In this document: positions 1 to 12,163 of the stretch, piece after piece
Layout: every line of letters starts with the position of its first letter
Numbering within the stretch: the first letter of the stretch is position 1
Source of the DNA: Populus alba
Taxonomy: Eukaryota > Streptophyta > Magnoliopsida > Malpighiales > Salicaceae
Assembly (NCBI RefSeq): GCF_005239225.2
Contig: NC_133284.1
Coordinates: forward strand, 7,469,770 to 7,533,769
Length of the DNA stretch: 64,000 nucleotides
Reading direction: 5' to 3'
Position numbers and translations under genes: made by a program
Notes under the pieces: generated by a model
The model's input: the letters and a program-made list of their open reading frames with translations, nothing else
What the model was told of the DNA's origin: nothing
Databases searched by the model: none

Positions 1-32
1 GTATTTCGTTCAAAAAATGTTTTCATTTGCAG

Positions 33-1278
33 GTTCCATTTCTTTTTGGTGTAACCGCCTTTGAGAAAGCAGCTCGCCTCTTGATTCATTGGATATTTAA
101 GAGAACAGGTCGACACCTTTTTCTTACCGATGATGATGAGGGCAATGCTCCATTGCTTAAACGCATGATAGAAGATTATGGTGATTGTTTTTTCATGTAT
201 GCCTCTTACAAAACAGTTCTTTATGCAGATTTTTTCTTTTTGTAGTTTCTTGAGATGTCATCTTCATGATATCCAAATATGCAATTAATAAGGGCACCTA
301 ACTAATTTTGTAGGTCGGCATTGTGTATATTCAAATGCCGGGTGGCGTATTCAAATGTGGGCTATGACCGTATCCTTTTTGTCCATTCAAAGTAGCTGTG
401 AGTGATATATAATCTGAAAACATGGCAGAGTCTTTATTCTCTGTTTCCTTAATGAAAATTGTTTAGATATTGTGGGCTGGAGAACATCGTCCATCAGGCG
501 TAATTATGAATTGCCAAAGGTACATCTGCTTCCACTGTATAGTTCTCCTTTATCTTATTGCCTGTTGGTTGGAATGTCCTGATTGAAATGTCATTTTATG
601 TTTTAGTGGGAAGATAATATGAACAAGGAATATCCGCATATTGTATACGAAGAACGCTGCAAGGCCCGTGATGCCGAGCAGTCTGAACTTATTTCGACAG
701 AAGATGATGGTTTGGACAAGCTAGAAGGTATATTTTGAATGAAAAGATGCAGCCACTATGATCACCTTATTTGTTAATTCCCTTGCCCAACTTGTCTAAT
801 GAGAACTTGTTTGGGGAATTTCCATCCACCACAATTACTGCTTATCAATTTTAAAAGTCTGTTGATTGGTTTTTTTTGTGCAGAGGAACTAGTGGCTGGT
901 TTATCCCGTGTGTCATGGAAAAAGGTGGATGTTAGTTTCCATGCCAGCCGACAGAGGTTTGCTGCTCATAGTGTAATTCAGGTCTCTCTCATTCTCCCCT
1001 CATGCATGCATCCATTCATCCTCACCGCAGTGTTATGTTTTTTGGTTATATGGTATGAAAATGCTATCCATCTCTTGGGAATAATAATGGTCTCATCAGT
1101 GCTCATGTGCAAGGAAAAACAAAAAAAACTCCTCCGAAAATGAAAATCAACACAATAAATTTCTGTGTTTCTGAAGGAACCTAATACCATTCTGTACATA
1201 TTGCAGGTTAAAGATGAAATGATGCATATGGAAGGTGCAGATGTGATACGACATATGATTGATCATTTTCTTCTGTAA
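33..1278 (+). CDS. DUF676 serine-esterase-like alpha/beta hydrolase, 3' part
   Basis: This is the C-terminal 187 residues of a plant putative serine esterase of the DUF676 alpha/beta-hydrolase family; the substrate is unknown. Exons read as 33-196, 314-369, 467-519, 607-727, 884-981 and 1207-1278, all with GT-AG introns, and the 564 nt join without a break to TAA. The first exon reads VPFLFGVTAFEKAARLLIHW. The exon 2/3 join gives SNVGYDHIVGWRTSSIRRNY, the family's most conserved C-terminal block; its His is probably the catalytic His (inferred). The nucleophile-Ser region lies upstream, outside the window. The last exon ends in VIRHMIDHFLL. An AATAAA at 1532-1537 may be the poly(A) signal. 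The intact frame and clean splice sites suggest a working gene. Confidence 0.85.
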
Positions 1279-2494
1279 AAGCCAATGACTCCTAGACATA
1301 ACAACATTACAGCTGTCCTACATGGTAAGTTACTAAATGAGTAATGCTATATTGAAATCCTGGTTTCTGGACCTTTCATCTGTACCTGAAAATGCATTTA
1401 TCACAGGTTGAAGGTTGTCAACTATCGTGGTGATGGTGAATTCAAGCTAAAACTACGAAGACTAAACGAACAATTTAATAGAAATTTTGGTTTATTCATT
1501 TATGTATTGTGCAAACATTTCTATGATCATCAATAAATGAAAAACAAAATACTATATATTTAGCCCTTATCATTGCTTTAATGCTTGTATGCATGTATGC
1601 TGGCTGTGGTTGCCAGAAGTATGGTTGAAAGTCCAAACGAGGAAATGGCGACAGGGCATGCTTTATCTGAAGTTAACCTATGCATTAGAGTATTTCTTTT
1701 GAGGTTTTTCAGATCTTTTTCCTCCTCCTTAAGCCGGTTAAGCATGGCCAAGTAGCCCTACATTTCTCATCGCTCGCGTTTCTCGAAATTTCTCAATTTC
1801 ATTGTGTTGATAAATTTTTAAATTGGTACCTGTATTTTCCAATTTATGTCAAAATCATCTACTAATAGATTAAATCATCAACTAATAACTGTTTAATTCA
1901 TTATTGAACATATTTGATATGAAAAATAAGAACACATTAGTGTGTTTATTCCATCTAGTTTATGCTCAGTGATCGAAGGATCTATTACTTTCATGCGTAT
2001 AATTGGATTAAAAAAATTATCAACACAGAGTGGTGTAAATGTATCTTACCATCTTGACAAGTTTACGTGGATGAGGTGGGGTTTTGTAATTTATCCGTAG
2101 CAGAATGATTAAGTGTGTGTTGGTATTTGATAGTTTTCAGTATTACAGTGTAGAGTATTTTTTTTGTTTTTTTTTTTATATTTAGTATATTAAAATTATT
2201 TGTAAAATCTATTTTTTTTAAATGAAATATAACTAAAAATAAAAATTACCATAAAAAGATCGTTTTTAATGGGATTCAGTAAACTACACATTGATTCCAA
2301 AAAGCCGCAATCGAGCCAATCAAAGAAAAACAAAAGTAAAAGAAAATGTGTTGAATATTCTCGCAAACCAATAGAAAGTATACACATGGCATGTAATCGA
2401 AACCCCAGTCAAATCGTCGGCACCTAATCATTCCCCCCTTACCGAAATAAACGCTCTCAGGAAGATCTCCCTCTTCAGTCTCTCCGTTTGAACG
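1279..2494. other. 3' UTR and AT-rich intergenic stretch
   Basis: The hydrolase 3' UTR runs to about 1560 and seems to contain a spliceable segment, with a donor-like GTAAG near 1325 and a CAG acceptor near 1408. The rest is AT-rich with T-runs. No coding exon could be supported on either strand. Confidence 0.5.
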
Positions 2495-5310
2495 ATGGAT
2501 CTCAATAGCTGCTGCTGCTGCTGCTGCTTCATTTCTTATCAGTGGAATCCCACAAATTCTCATTATTTCAATTTAACTCCAACTTTTCTCTCAAGTCCAA
2601 AACTCCCCCCACAAAATCACTCTTTTGGCGCCAAAATCACCCAATCAGAGTCAGAGCTCTTAACGATGATGCTTTCGTCGTCGAAGTTGTGCCTCACCTG
2701 ATCGATTTCCCCTCTAATTTACCAGTAATCATGATTATGTTTTTCTTTTCAATTTAAGTTTCAACTGATGATTTATTTACCTTTTATTTTTGCTCGTATC
2801 CAAATCCTTTGCATTACAGCCAAGCCCACGCGATTTTCAAGTGCATGAATTCATTGATTATTGGAATTAGTTTAAGTTTCTATCGCTCTTTTTTAATTTT
2901 GAATCGGCAGGCAGACTTTTGTTGGACCAGAAGATGTAGTTGCAAACAAGTAAGCACACTGACTTGTAAATTTTTCTGCTGTAAACGACATGTCGTTCAA
3001 TCATTTTTCACTCTTTTTTTTTTTTAAATAGATTGTTGTTCATAAAGATAGTCCTAGAGGTGTACATTTCCAGCGAGCCGCTCCGAGAGATAATGCAATT
3101 TTTTATAATTTGTAAATTTAAATTTACTTATGCTTCTAACGGCATTATTTCTTAGGAATTATTCAGTACACGGGTGGGTTAGGTGGTGCACGTGCTTCAC
3201 CACTCGCATACAGGTGGGACCCACTTAATGGTCACAACATGCGGCGCAGCATGGATGTGAGTGAGAGAGCAGGACATTAGGTGTGATTGTAGAAGCTGAT
3301 TGTTGTTGATTCAACTGGTGTGATGATATATGTATAGGTGTATTTCAAGCCTGCAGAAGTGCCTGCTTGCATAGTGACACGCGGGGGCTCATGTCCAGGG
3401 CTCAATACAGTGATTCTATGGAGTTGGTGATGTACTTGGCATTATGGTGAATTTTATCCAGAGATAGGTAGAGGTTTGTGTTTAATTGTTGAATTGTTTG
3501 CTTTGAGAAAGAGTTTTCAAACGGTTGATTGAATTTGCAGGGAGGTTATGGGGGTTCTTATCCGAGAAACACCATAAATTTCATGCCCAAAGTTGTGAAT
3601 GACATACATAAGCGTGGTGGCACATTTCTTTGTACTTCACGAGGAGGTCATGATACTAACAAGATAGTTGATATTATTCAGGACAGGAGAATAAATCAGG
3701 TGGATACACATTTTTCTTTCATAAATTTCCAAATATGGTACACAACCTGAATGAAATAAGGTAGGCTGGTTTTGTGGATGTATAAGTATATATTGTTGGA
3801 GGTAATGACACCCAGAGAGGAGCAGCTTTAATTTACAAGGTGGTTATTTCTCCAACAAGAACTTGTTCCATCAATTGTACCTATCAGTCAGCCTGCATTA
3901 TCGTATAATGCAAGTGTATCACACTTGCATGCCTTTTCTTCTCTTCAATTTGTGTTTTTGGTACATTTTTACAAGGAAGTTGAGAAATGTGGTATTGAAG
4001 TGGCAGTTTCTGGGATCCCCTAGATGATTGATAATGACATTGCGGTGAGTTTTGTATTTCATTCAGCAATTTTATGCTTCAAAGCAAGGTTTGATTTTCA
4101 AGGCTTCGCACATTTTTTTCAAATGCTTGTAGTTTTGGAATCAGCGTGCTTGAGTTGAACTGTAATGAACCTCGAAAATGATGTAAATTGCATTGTTCTA
4201 GGTGATAGACAAATCTTTTGGAATTGATACTGCTGTTGAAGAAGCTCAGAGAGCAACTAACGCTGCGCATGTGGAGGTTGAAAGTGAGGGAAATGGAGAT
4301 GGAATTGTTAACCTTATGGGCAGATACAGTGGTAAACTTTTTGAACATAGTTTAATAGATGGCACATTAATGGCCATCAGATTCTCACTGTATTTATTCT
4401 TTCCTTCCGGCTTCCTTGCGCTTTGAATCCTGCAGGTTTCATTGCAATGTTTGCAACTTTGTCAAATTGAGACATGGTAAAACTTTTTTTGGTAACCATC
4501 TTCTTGAACTTACAAATATTTGGATCCAATTTCGATGTCGTTAGAGTGTCATATTTGATGATAAGTAAATCAAAGGCGCTTGGTGAGGGGGTTGGAAAAT
4601 AATAACTTGATGTGGACATAAGATTGAGTCCAAGATCCTTATTAGCCAATAAAGTTACCCATGATCATCCTGTTTTATTGAGTCATAACAATAATGTGAT
4701 CGTTTGCCTCCAGGTTTGGCTGTTTCAGGAAGTTTGGCCTTTTTTGTTTGTGTATGAAGCAATGATTTGTTGTTGTAATCACTATTTTGTAACAGGATTG
4801 TGTGTTAGGAAAAATTAGGTAGTGTTATATACCATCTTTGATGCTGGACGTCTTTGAAAATGGTAGATTTAAGCATGCCTTCTGTGTAAGGATGTTGCAA
4901 GCTCGTTTTCCTCGAAAACATATTGCTTCATACACACACATGTATGTGTATCTTTATTCTGTATTTATGTATGTGTGAATGGTTGTACATATGCATGCAT
5001 AAGTAATTGTATGAGCTATATTCCCAACTCTCTCACTTTTAGCATAGGGTTCCCTTTTCTTCTCCAAACTACGTGCTGGAAAAGGTATTGCATAGTTATG
5101 TGCCTTTTTTTTCATGAGTTTGTTCGTCCATGATTTTCATATGTGCTTTTATTTTTAATTTTTTTCTCTCTCTCTTTTGCGGTGGGTGGGGGATGGGTTT
5201 GGGGGGCGCTGCTGACAGGAGATATGATATTGTAGGCTGTTACTGCGCTGCTAAGCAAATACTTATCCCAAACTTGGTGTTCTAACTTTCATGGGCCTCA
5301 AAATTATGAG

Positions 5311-5515
5311 TCTATTTGGTATTGTGGTAGTAGTTGATTTTTAAAGTGATTTTCGCTTGAAAATGCATTGAAATAATGTTTTTTTATTTTTAAAAATTTA
5401 TTTTTAACATCAGCACATCAAAACATTATAAAAACACACAAAAATATTAATATGAAGCAAAGAAAAACATAAAACAAATTTCAAAAGCGCTTTTGAAATA
5501 CAAAAACAAACAGGC
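5311..5515 (+). repeat. AT-rich interspersed repeat, copy 1 (forward)
   Basis: About 200 bp with hallmarks of a dispersed family: GTTGATTTTTAAAGTGATTT near the left end, then GCTTGAAAATGCATTGAAAT, a T-run, TTTTTAACATCAGCACATCA, and an A-rich right end. Diverged relatives occur near 21768-21990, 23320-23475, 25440-25620, 32170-32345 and 46545-46700. It sits in an intron of the dead PFK copy. It has no coding capacity, and its class (MITE or SINE) is unresolved. Confidence 0.6.
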
Positions 5516-6387
5516 TCTATGCCACATAGCAATCATGTGAGGTCGTAAATTGGTCCAACCACTTAGTACCTAATTTTAATACGTTTATGTTGCTGTACCC
5601 ATCATTCTGTTTGAGACAGACCATTTCTTTCATTTATGTTACCACATCTATTTACTTTGTTATTGTTATTGTTATTATTAGTGTTATTCCTTTCAGACTG
5701 ACTGTTAGTATCCCATGTTGCAGGATCATTTTACAAAGGTTAAGAAGATGGAGATAGATATGAAATATATAGGTATCTCCCAAATGATTGCATTAGAATT
5801 TTATCCTTGGTATAACTAAGTGGTCCATGTGATGATTCTCACTTCTGCTAAACACAATCCTAATTCAAGGTTGACCTTTTTATGTAAACTACAGCCATTG
5901 GGAAAAAAAAAAAATTACTGTTTGATTGAAGGACAAAAAAATGTGAACAATGTACTTGGCAGGCTTATCTCTAGCTAATGAAAGGTTATGCTAAAAACCT
6001 TGTCCTAAAAATGTTTGCTGATTTGAGGCCCGATAAGAAAGGTTTGTATGGTGAAATTGTGTAATATTCATTTTCATTGAGTTGGTTATCCTAGGATCAA
6101 GAATTAAGAAAGTATGTTTGAGAACCTTGTGAAAATTATCCTCTATACCGATGAAAGAGAAGAGGTCTATGTATCTGAATGTTGATATTTTCGTATGCAG
6201 ATCCTACATGCATGATACGAGCTCTTCCAAGTAATGCATCAGACAACATCTCTTGCACCCTTCTTGCACAAAGTGCTGTTCATGGGGCCATGGCTGGGTA
6301 CACGGGATTCACAGTTGGTCCAGCAAACAGTAGACGTGCTTACATTCCCATTGCCGTAAGCACTTCCTCTTCTCAATGTGTATATGA

Positions 6388-6781
6388 GGGCATCTCCAAT
6401 GGCAAAAAAACCATTTAGAAGAGCCAAATTGTTAATATAGTTTTTTGAATAGAGTAGATATGTTTTTTTTTTTCCTTATATGCACTCCAATGGGAAAAAA
6501 GCTATTTTAACAAACAATTTGTAATATATTTGATATTAATACTTTTGGCTCTTTGAGAAAAGTCAGTGAGAAAAGATGTGGAGATGAAAGAAGAAATCTT
6601 TAAATATATATATATATATTTTTTAATGTTTTTGGCTCTTTTGATAGCTATGTAGGAATGACTTTTCATTGACAGAAAAGGAGGATTTTGGCCCTTCATT
6701 TGGCTATCCCATTGGAGCTACAAAACCAGGGGAGAAAAGCTAAATTGCTTTTTTATTTTGGCTTTTCCATTGGAGATGCCC
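6388..6781. mobile_element. 394-bp MITE with 15-bp terminal inverted repeats
   Basis: The left end GGGCATCTCCAATGG (6388-6402) is a perfect inverted copy of the right end CCATTGGAGATGCCC (6767-6781). TGA flanks both ends and could be a 3-bp target-site duplication. Short size, AT-rich non-coding interior and a GGGC-type terminus suit a Tourist-like (PIF/Harbinger) MITE, although those usually duplicate TWA. A second inverted pair carrying CTCCAATGGG lies inside, near 6485 and 6702-6722. The element sits in the intron after the YIPIA exon of the PFK pseudogene. Confidence 0.7.
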
Positions 6782-6960
6782 TGACTACCTCGACTTTATA
6801 TGAATACATTTTTACGTGCTGGTTTAGCTTTTTTTAAAATATAGAGGCTAAATTGCGTTGTGTGTTTTTTTTTAATCTTTTGGCTCTTCCATTGAAGATT
6901 CCCTGACTAACATGACTTTCTATGAATACAATTTCACTTGCTGGTTTAACTTTTTTTTTT
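6740..6960. repeat. Tandem duplication across the MITE right end
   Basis: The right end of the MITE plus its flank (about 6740-6847) is repeated imperfectly at about 6848-6960. Both copies read TAAATTG, a T-run, then CCATTG, CCCTGACTA, TATGAATACA and TGCTGGTTTA. The second copy has a decayed terminus, CCATTGAAGATTCCC. The duplication must postdate the insertion because it includes host flank. Confidence 0.6.
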
Positions 6961-7795
6961 TTAAAAAAAAAAAGAGACTTGGCTCTTATATTTGTAATTT
7001 TACTAGTTGAATGTCCAAGTGTGAATCAATCTGTCAAAAACTTGTGAGAAGCATTTATATATTATGCATTTAAACAGGAAAAGCTAAATTCTCATTAATT
7101 TGGTTGGATTAATAAAATTAACTTACCCTGTAAGTGAGTAGTGGATTAAATTCCTGTCATTATAAGATCTCGCAAGTGCTTGAGTCTCAGAGGAGGAATA
7201 ATAAATATAAGATGTGTAAGAATAAATTCAACTCCTGCTAGGGCACAGGAATGCAAAACTAATTTGGGGTGCTGCTGCTGCCTTATCACAGATGAAAACT
7301 AATACATTCCCTGCTCCGTTGTCAGTCACTTGTACTTACAGTTTACACAAAAGCATTATATAGTTTCTTTGCACCACAGTGCAAGAAACTGTTCTATTTT
7401 CCTCCTGCTGATACAGACAGTGCAGAATATGATTAACTGTTAGTGGCCTTTTTATTATTATTCGATGCTGGGCTAACCTTATAGTTGCCTTGTAAATTGC
7501 CTGTTCCTTTCAGTCTTCTGAAGTAGTGAGAGTTCAATTTTAAGCTGTTGTAATTCCAAAAACGCACAACAATTATTTTTAATTAGTAGAAGGGTAGATC
7601 TTGGAGCTTGTGGAAGCAATTATAAATTCTGTAACTACTGCATTACAATTTTGTGATGCAAAATCGACTCAACTGTTGTGATATTGCAGAGAGGGACAGA
7701 GGCACAAAACACAGTGAAGTTAACAGAGGATGTGGGCCAGACTGCTTGCTTCTACAAATCAGCCTAGTTTCTTGAATTCCAATGAGACACTTGCA

Positions 7796-9727
7796 AGAAA
7801 CTGTTGATAGAGAGACTGTTGATCGGATCCATGACCCGAAGATTAGCTCTACTTAGATTTTATGGGTCTGAGCAAAAATCCAAACAGGTCAGTGTCATCT
7901 CTTGTTCTTTCCACTATGGTAAAAGCTCTGAAATCTTCCAATCACGAGGAATCCAAGAACGAACCACAGATGTAAATTCACCACTGCTTTTAATCAAGTA
8001 GAAATATTATTTGGTGGCTTCCATTCGTGATGATTCTTAAATTGTAGACAACACTTTTAGTTCTATCTTTTGCAAGAGTCTGGTGTTTTAGGACAACACT
8101 GTCTGTTTCTCAATGACTTGCCATCATATTTACTAAATTCAAATGATATCAATGTACATTTATAGTTAGTTAATGAACATTGTCTTACGCTTGCACTTTG
8201 TTCGTGTTTCGATCGTTTAGCTGATCAACTCTCTATATGCAATGAATTGATGATGATAAAACTTGCATTAGAGTGGTTCGACAGTGTCTATGATTGGTTA
8301 CATGCCTGTTTTACTTGACAAATAATTTATATGCATCTTTTATGAAAATTTCCTGTAAATTAGAGTTTGTTCCCCTCTCAGAGAGAAATCATCGAGAGTA
8401 GGTGGTCCTTCGCTCTATTGCTTTATAGCCAAACTCTAAATTCAAAAACAGACAGCTCTAATAAATCCAGTGGTGATGAGATCATCTGGATGAGAGCCGC
8501 GACATGGACGACGATAATAGGACATGTTAGTATCTTTTGTCTCCTTTATAAAGTTGCAAGTTGCTCGCTGTGCCTATCATTTACAACTGGGTTATGTACC
8601 AGTCGCTCATGTGGCTCATTGTAGATGGTCAAACACGAACTTGGGGAGCAAAATTTCCGCTGCTAGATTCAATTCGGGACCCCTCCTTGCAACTTGCTCA
8701 TAAAGTCTTTCACCGTCTCAGCGAATGCAAATCATAAACATGACAGGAATAGTCAATTAAAACCTTGTTGTGAGAGCCAAGTTCCAAAACTTTGGCAACT
8801 CTTGGGACACATGGTTATGCATGAACCTGCATGTAAAAGATGTGGACCCTAGTTCTTACAATAAGTTGACTTGAGGTTCAGTTAGAAGCCTACCTTGGTT
8901 TCGTTTCCAGCTAATTGTCAACTCAGAAATCCCAAATTCCACGGTAAACTCAGTTAGAAGCCGTAGACCGTGGTAAACTCAGAAGACTTCCAAATTCCAG
9001 CAGTGAGACTGAAATCCCGTCAGCAAGTTGCACATAATTAACCTCTTAAGTGGTTTCTATGAGAGCCGACAGGCAGATTTATGGTCATTTGTTATGACTT
9101 GAGATGAGGAAAAATATCTACTTCATTATGATCCCAGTATCTACCTCTTCCCTAGATCACTGTTTGGGTAGATATATTTTCTAAATACAACAGTAACAGT
9201 CATTATTATCTCTTGTGAGAGAGTTTCCTAGTCAATTTACGAGAGTAATGTTTGGAGTGGCGTTTAGGCACGGGAGTCTCTCAGATGAGGGGGGGGGTAC
9301 TACTTGATGATGGTGTTATTAGAATTGACAATACATATTACAATAATTTTCCAGACCAAGTCACGAAACGAAAATCATAACAATACAAGGATAGATAACA
9401 AGGGAAGAGGTTAGGAGTTAAGATTCAAAAAGTATGGCACCCATGGATTGGATTTTCTTTGACAACTCATTCATGACACTGCCATTGTTTACATTTCAAC
9501 ACTCGTAACATTATCCTAATCACACACGTACGGCTAATTACACAAACATACTACACGCTCAACCTTAGGAGAATTCCGTTGGTGGATGAGTCTTTATTCG
9601 CGTAATAGGGTGTTATATCTTTTTTTTCTTTGATGAACTTGGTCCCTTTTTTTCTTTTTTCTAAGATGAAGGCCTTCGATCCAACGTAGTTTGTATGCGG
9701 GGCCCTATTCGAACATTGCCTGCTAAT
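7796..9727. other. Intergenic stretch, PFK relic to first ERF
   Basis: No exon with family similarity was recognised on either strand. Short open frames near 7804-8001 and 8367-8624 lack codon bias and recognisable motifs. A short imperfect repeat of a GGTAAACTCAG-type phrase occurs near 8941-8985, and a G-run lies at 9291-9298. The right end must hold the 3' UTR of the minus-strand ERF gene. Confidence 0.4.
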
Positions 9728-10435
9728 CTACTGACACGTAAGCAAAACTGGCTTTTGAGATAACGGTGACAGTTGCTCCTCGTCAGAAAAGCCCTCCACT
9801 TCCTCTCCACTCCACTCTACATGCCAATTTTCCGGCGAGACATCAACAGATTCTGGCAGCACCTCCTCCCTCTTCACTCTTCTCCTCTTCCTGCCCGTGG
9901 CCGGAGGCGAGCTGGACAGTCCAGCCTCCAAAGGAAAATTCAGGATTGCTTTCCTGCCCCTCATTTTGAATGCAGCGCAGTCATAAGCTCTTGCGGCATC
10001 GATATCACTGTCAAAAGTACCTAACCAAACCCGACTACCCTTCCTGGTTGGGTCACGGATCTCTGCCGCAAACTTTCCCCATGGCCTTCTTCGGACCCCT
10101 CTGTAATGCCTTAATATTGTCTCTTCTCTATCTGTCATCTTTACGAGTTCAGGTGGTGGGGACAGATTACTTGAATCTGAAAACATGGGTTCAGGAGGTG
10201 TCAAATCTATGATTTCAGATTTTATTTCAAAGCTACAGGTTTCTTGGGTACTATAGTAACTTTGGTCTGATACTGGAGAGTTGGATTCAGACCCAGATAG
10301 GGAGTTCTCTAGTTTAACAGATATACTGGCTACAGTGGACTCAAGATTACTGAAGAACTCATCTGTGGAGGTGAAGTCTCCGAGAAGATGTTTTCTTATG
10401 AGTTCTAACGTGGAGGATTCTTCTGGGGTTGCCAT
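9728..10435 (-). CDS. ERF group IXb transcription factor, ERF5/ERF6-like (copy A)
   Basis: An intronless gene for a 235-residue AP2/ERF activator-type factor that would act in the nucleus on GCC-box promoters. One AP2/ERF domain spans residues about 110-168, from [20 protein letters not shown] to RKAILNFP; Ala and Asp at the usual DREB/ERF-deciding positions mark it as ERF. The N-terminus [14 protein letters not shown] (8-21) is a group IXb block shared with copy B. An acidic Ser-rich stretch follows, then a basic nuclear signal [10 protein letters not shown] (181-190). The C-terminus has QLSPLSQ (221-227), a weakened version of the PLSPL MAP-kinase site of ERF5/ERF6. In tobacco and Arabidopsis this group mediates ethylene, jasmonate and pathogen responses. 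The assignment is firm; the exact orthologue is not. Confidence 0.95.
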   Translation of the reverse strand: MATPEESSTLELIRKHLLGDFTSTDEFFSNLESTVASISVKLENSLSGSESNSPVSDQSYYSTQETCSFEIKSEIIDLTPPEPMFSDSSNLSPPPELVKMTDREETILRHYRGVRRRPWGKFAAEIRDPTRKGSRVWLGTFDSDIDAARAYDCAAFKMRGRKAILNFPLEAGLSSSPPATGRKRRRVKREEVLPESVDVSPENWHVEWSGEEVEGFSDEEQLSPLSQKPVLLTCQ

Positions 10436-10494
10436 TTTCTAAAGACAGAAAAAATGAGCCAAAAAAGTGGATGTATGGGTGGAAGTCAAGTAGG

Positions 10495-10504
10495 TTTTTA
10501 TATA
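10495..10504 (-). promoter_or_regulatory. Probable TATA box of ERF copy A
   Basis: On the minus strand this reads TATATAAAAA, about 60 bp before the ATG. The spacing leaves a leader of some 30 nt. No experimental support is available from the sequence. Confidence 0.5.
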
Positions 10505-12163
10505 CAGGGAGTGAATTCAAGTTGCTACTTTTGCTTTGAAAAATCAACATCAAATGGGACTCCCTGAATTTATTAGATGCAGCAAGCTTACAGCATATGG
10601 AGCATCATTGTACACGGTTTTTACCCAAGTTTTGGAGCTGGATTTGGGTCATCTTATCCAAACCTCATTAATGGGGATAAATTGAGGGCTCGGGGGATTT
10701 CAAGTTGGCCGGGAGGAAAAGATCATCGAGTTTTGGTGTTTTGTGTGTGTCACAATAAGCACAACTTTTGCTTGGCATCTAATGTGCATGTTGTCTGTTG
10801 ACATCTTGAATTGTTGGGGGGCAGATCTTGCAACTAGCCTAGTAGGTCCCACTATGAACTAAGCTCATCAATGGTCTCTCGGACCATTTTCTCCGTTAGC
10901 CTTCACGCTATCTTGTGGCTACTAGGAAAATGCGAAGCGCTTTCACGGTATAATAAAGAGATATTGAAAAAAGTCATTAATATTTATTAGATGGTTAGAA
11001 TTTACTGGGAGGTTAAGTATTTTTTTGGACGGTTTAGGATGTATTATAAATAAATATCATGTAATTTTATGTTAATATAATAAAAAATAAAAGCTCCATG
11101 TTCCTCTTCCTCTGAATGTAAGCAAATGTAAGCATATTGTCGAACAACATTGATGCACTTGGAGTAAGATAAAATTTATTAAATGTTACTAATCACAAGG
11201 ACTGCAAAATAGTTAATGCATTTCATAAGAGTGATAACATAATGTGTCGTGTTTATGTCGTGAAATTTAAATCCATTCTCGGATTAAAAAAAAAAAACAG
11301 CCAGACACAACTTCTTCACTTTTAAAAACTGACTTCTACAACCCTCATCTCCTTTAAAAAAAAAAAAAATAGTGAATCACTTGTTTTTCTTCCTTTAAAA
11401 CACTCAAAAATCAAAATCATCTTAGTTTCCAAGCATTTTGAGATGTTTTTCTCTTTAAAATCCACCTTTACCATTGTTGCAACCTCTGCTCTTGCCGCCC
11501 AACTATTTTTCCAATTCTACAAGCAAGGTAAACATACTACATTGCTATAAATTTGTGTTTGGTTTAGTTGAAATGAAATCATTATTTAGGGTTTATGTTG
11601 AATTCAGGTTTTTTTTTTTTTTAATTAGTGATAAATTAACTATGAATACCATCAATTAAAATTGATTTGATATTTTTGAACATGAAAATAAGTTATATTA
11701 ATTACGAATTAATTATTTCAATAAATTATGTGTTGTGTTGAATTTTGGATATGTTGCCAAGTTAGAGATTTTGTGTGGATTGGTTGGAATTGGCTAATAA
11801 TGTTATCAAGCATGCTTGATAATTTAATGCAATAAAGCATGAATACAATAGAATTATGAAGAATTGCACAATATTATAATCAATTGTAGATAAGTTATCG
11901 AATTTGATATTTTCTTAGAATTGTTTTAATTTGCTTTGAATCTGGATTTGATTTAATGCAATTAAGTATGAAAATATCAATTATACTTGATATCATGAAT
12001 TATGTTTAATTTTGGCCAAGTATGCATTGCGTTAAATTTTGAGAATTTGTTTGAATTTGCTATGAAATTTTGGCAATTAGGATTGAAGGTAATGCAATGT
12101 TAAAATTATATCCAATTGACCAAAACCTAATTTTTTTTTTTCAAAATATCTTATAATTTATTT
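10505..12163. other. Intergenic stretch upstream of ERF copy A
   Basis: AT content rises sharply after about 10950. The first 400 bp would be the promoter of ERF copy A. From 11100 on it is low-complexity DNA with A-runs at about 11287-11298 and 11356-11369. No gene was recognised. The part near 11450-12160 may belong to the transposon relic that follows. Confidence 0.4.

Larger units (their letters stand above)
2495..7795 (+). pseudogene. Degenerate plastid-type ATP-dependent 6-phosphofructokinase
   Basis: Exon remnants in order match plant PFK4/PFK5-type phosphofructokinase, the enzyme that makes fructose 1,6-bisphosphate. They lie at 2495-2724 (transit-peptide-like, Cys run, then DDAFVVEVVPHL), 2797-2840 (YPNPL), 2911-2950 (FVGPEDVVANK), 3032-3096, 3338-3430 (the glycine-rich ATP loop, now TRGGSCPG), 3541-3699 ([17 protein letters not shown]), 3786-3839 (GGNDTQ), 3976-4044, 4202-4331 ([20 protein letters not shown]), 4435-4470, 5724-5771 (DHFTKVKKMEI), 6201-6356 ([20 protein letters not shown]) and about 7690-7795 (RMWARLLASTNQPSFL). 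TAG at 4021-4023 replaces the Lys of the catalytic P-K-T-I-D-N-D-I block. A second nonsense codon, TGA, is at 4468-4470. The N-terminal exon changes frame near 2600-2640. Exon 2 lacks an AG acceptor. The segment after the ATP loop and the central IPESPF/EGAGQ exons are missing. Retained introns mean a duplicated gene copy, not a retrocopy. Confidence 0.85.

Noticed and set aside
799..1143. 114-residue frame in the hydrolase locus
   Set aside because: It reads through intron sequence on both sides of the real exon at 884-981. The spliced frame explains the conserved residues.
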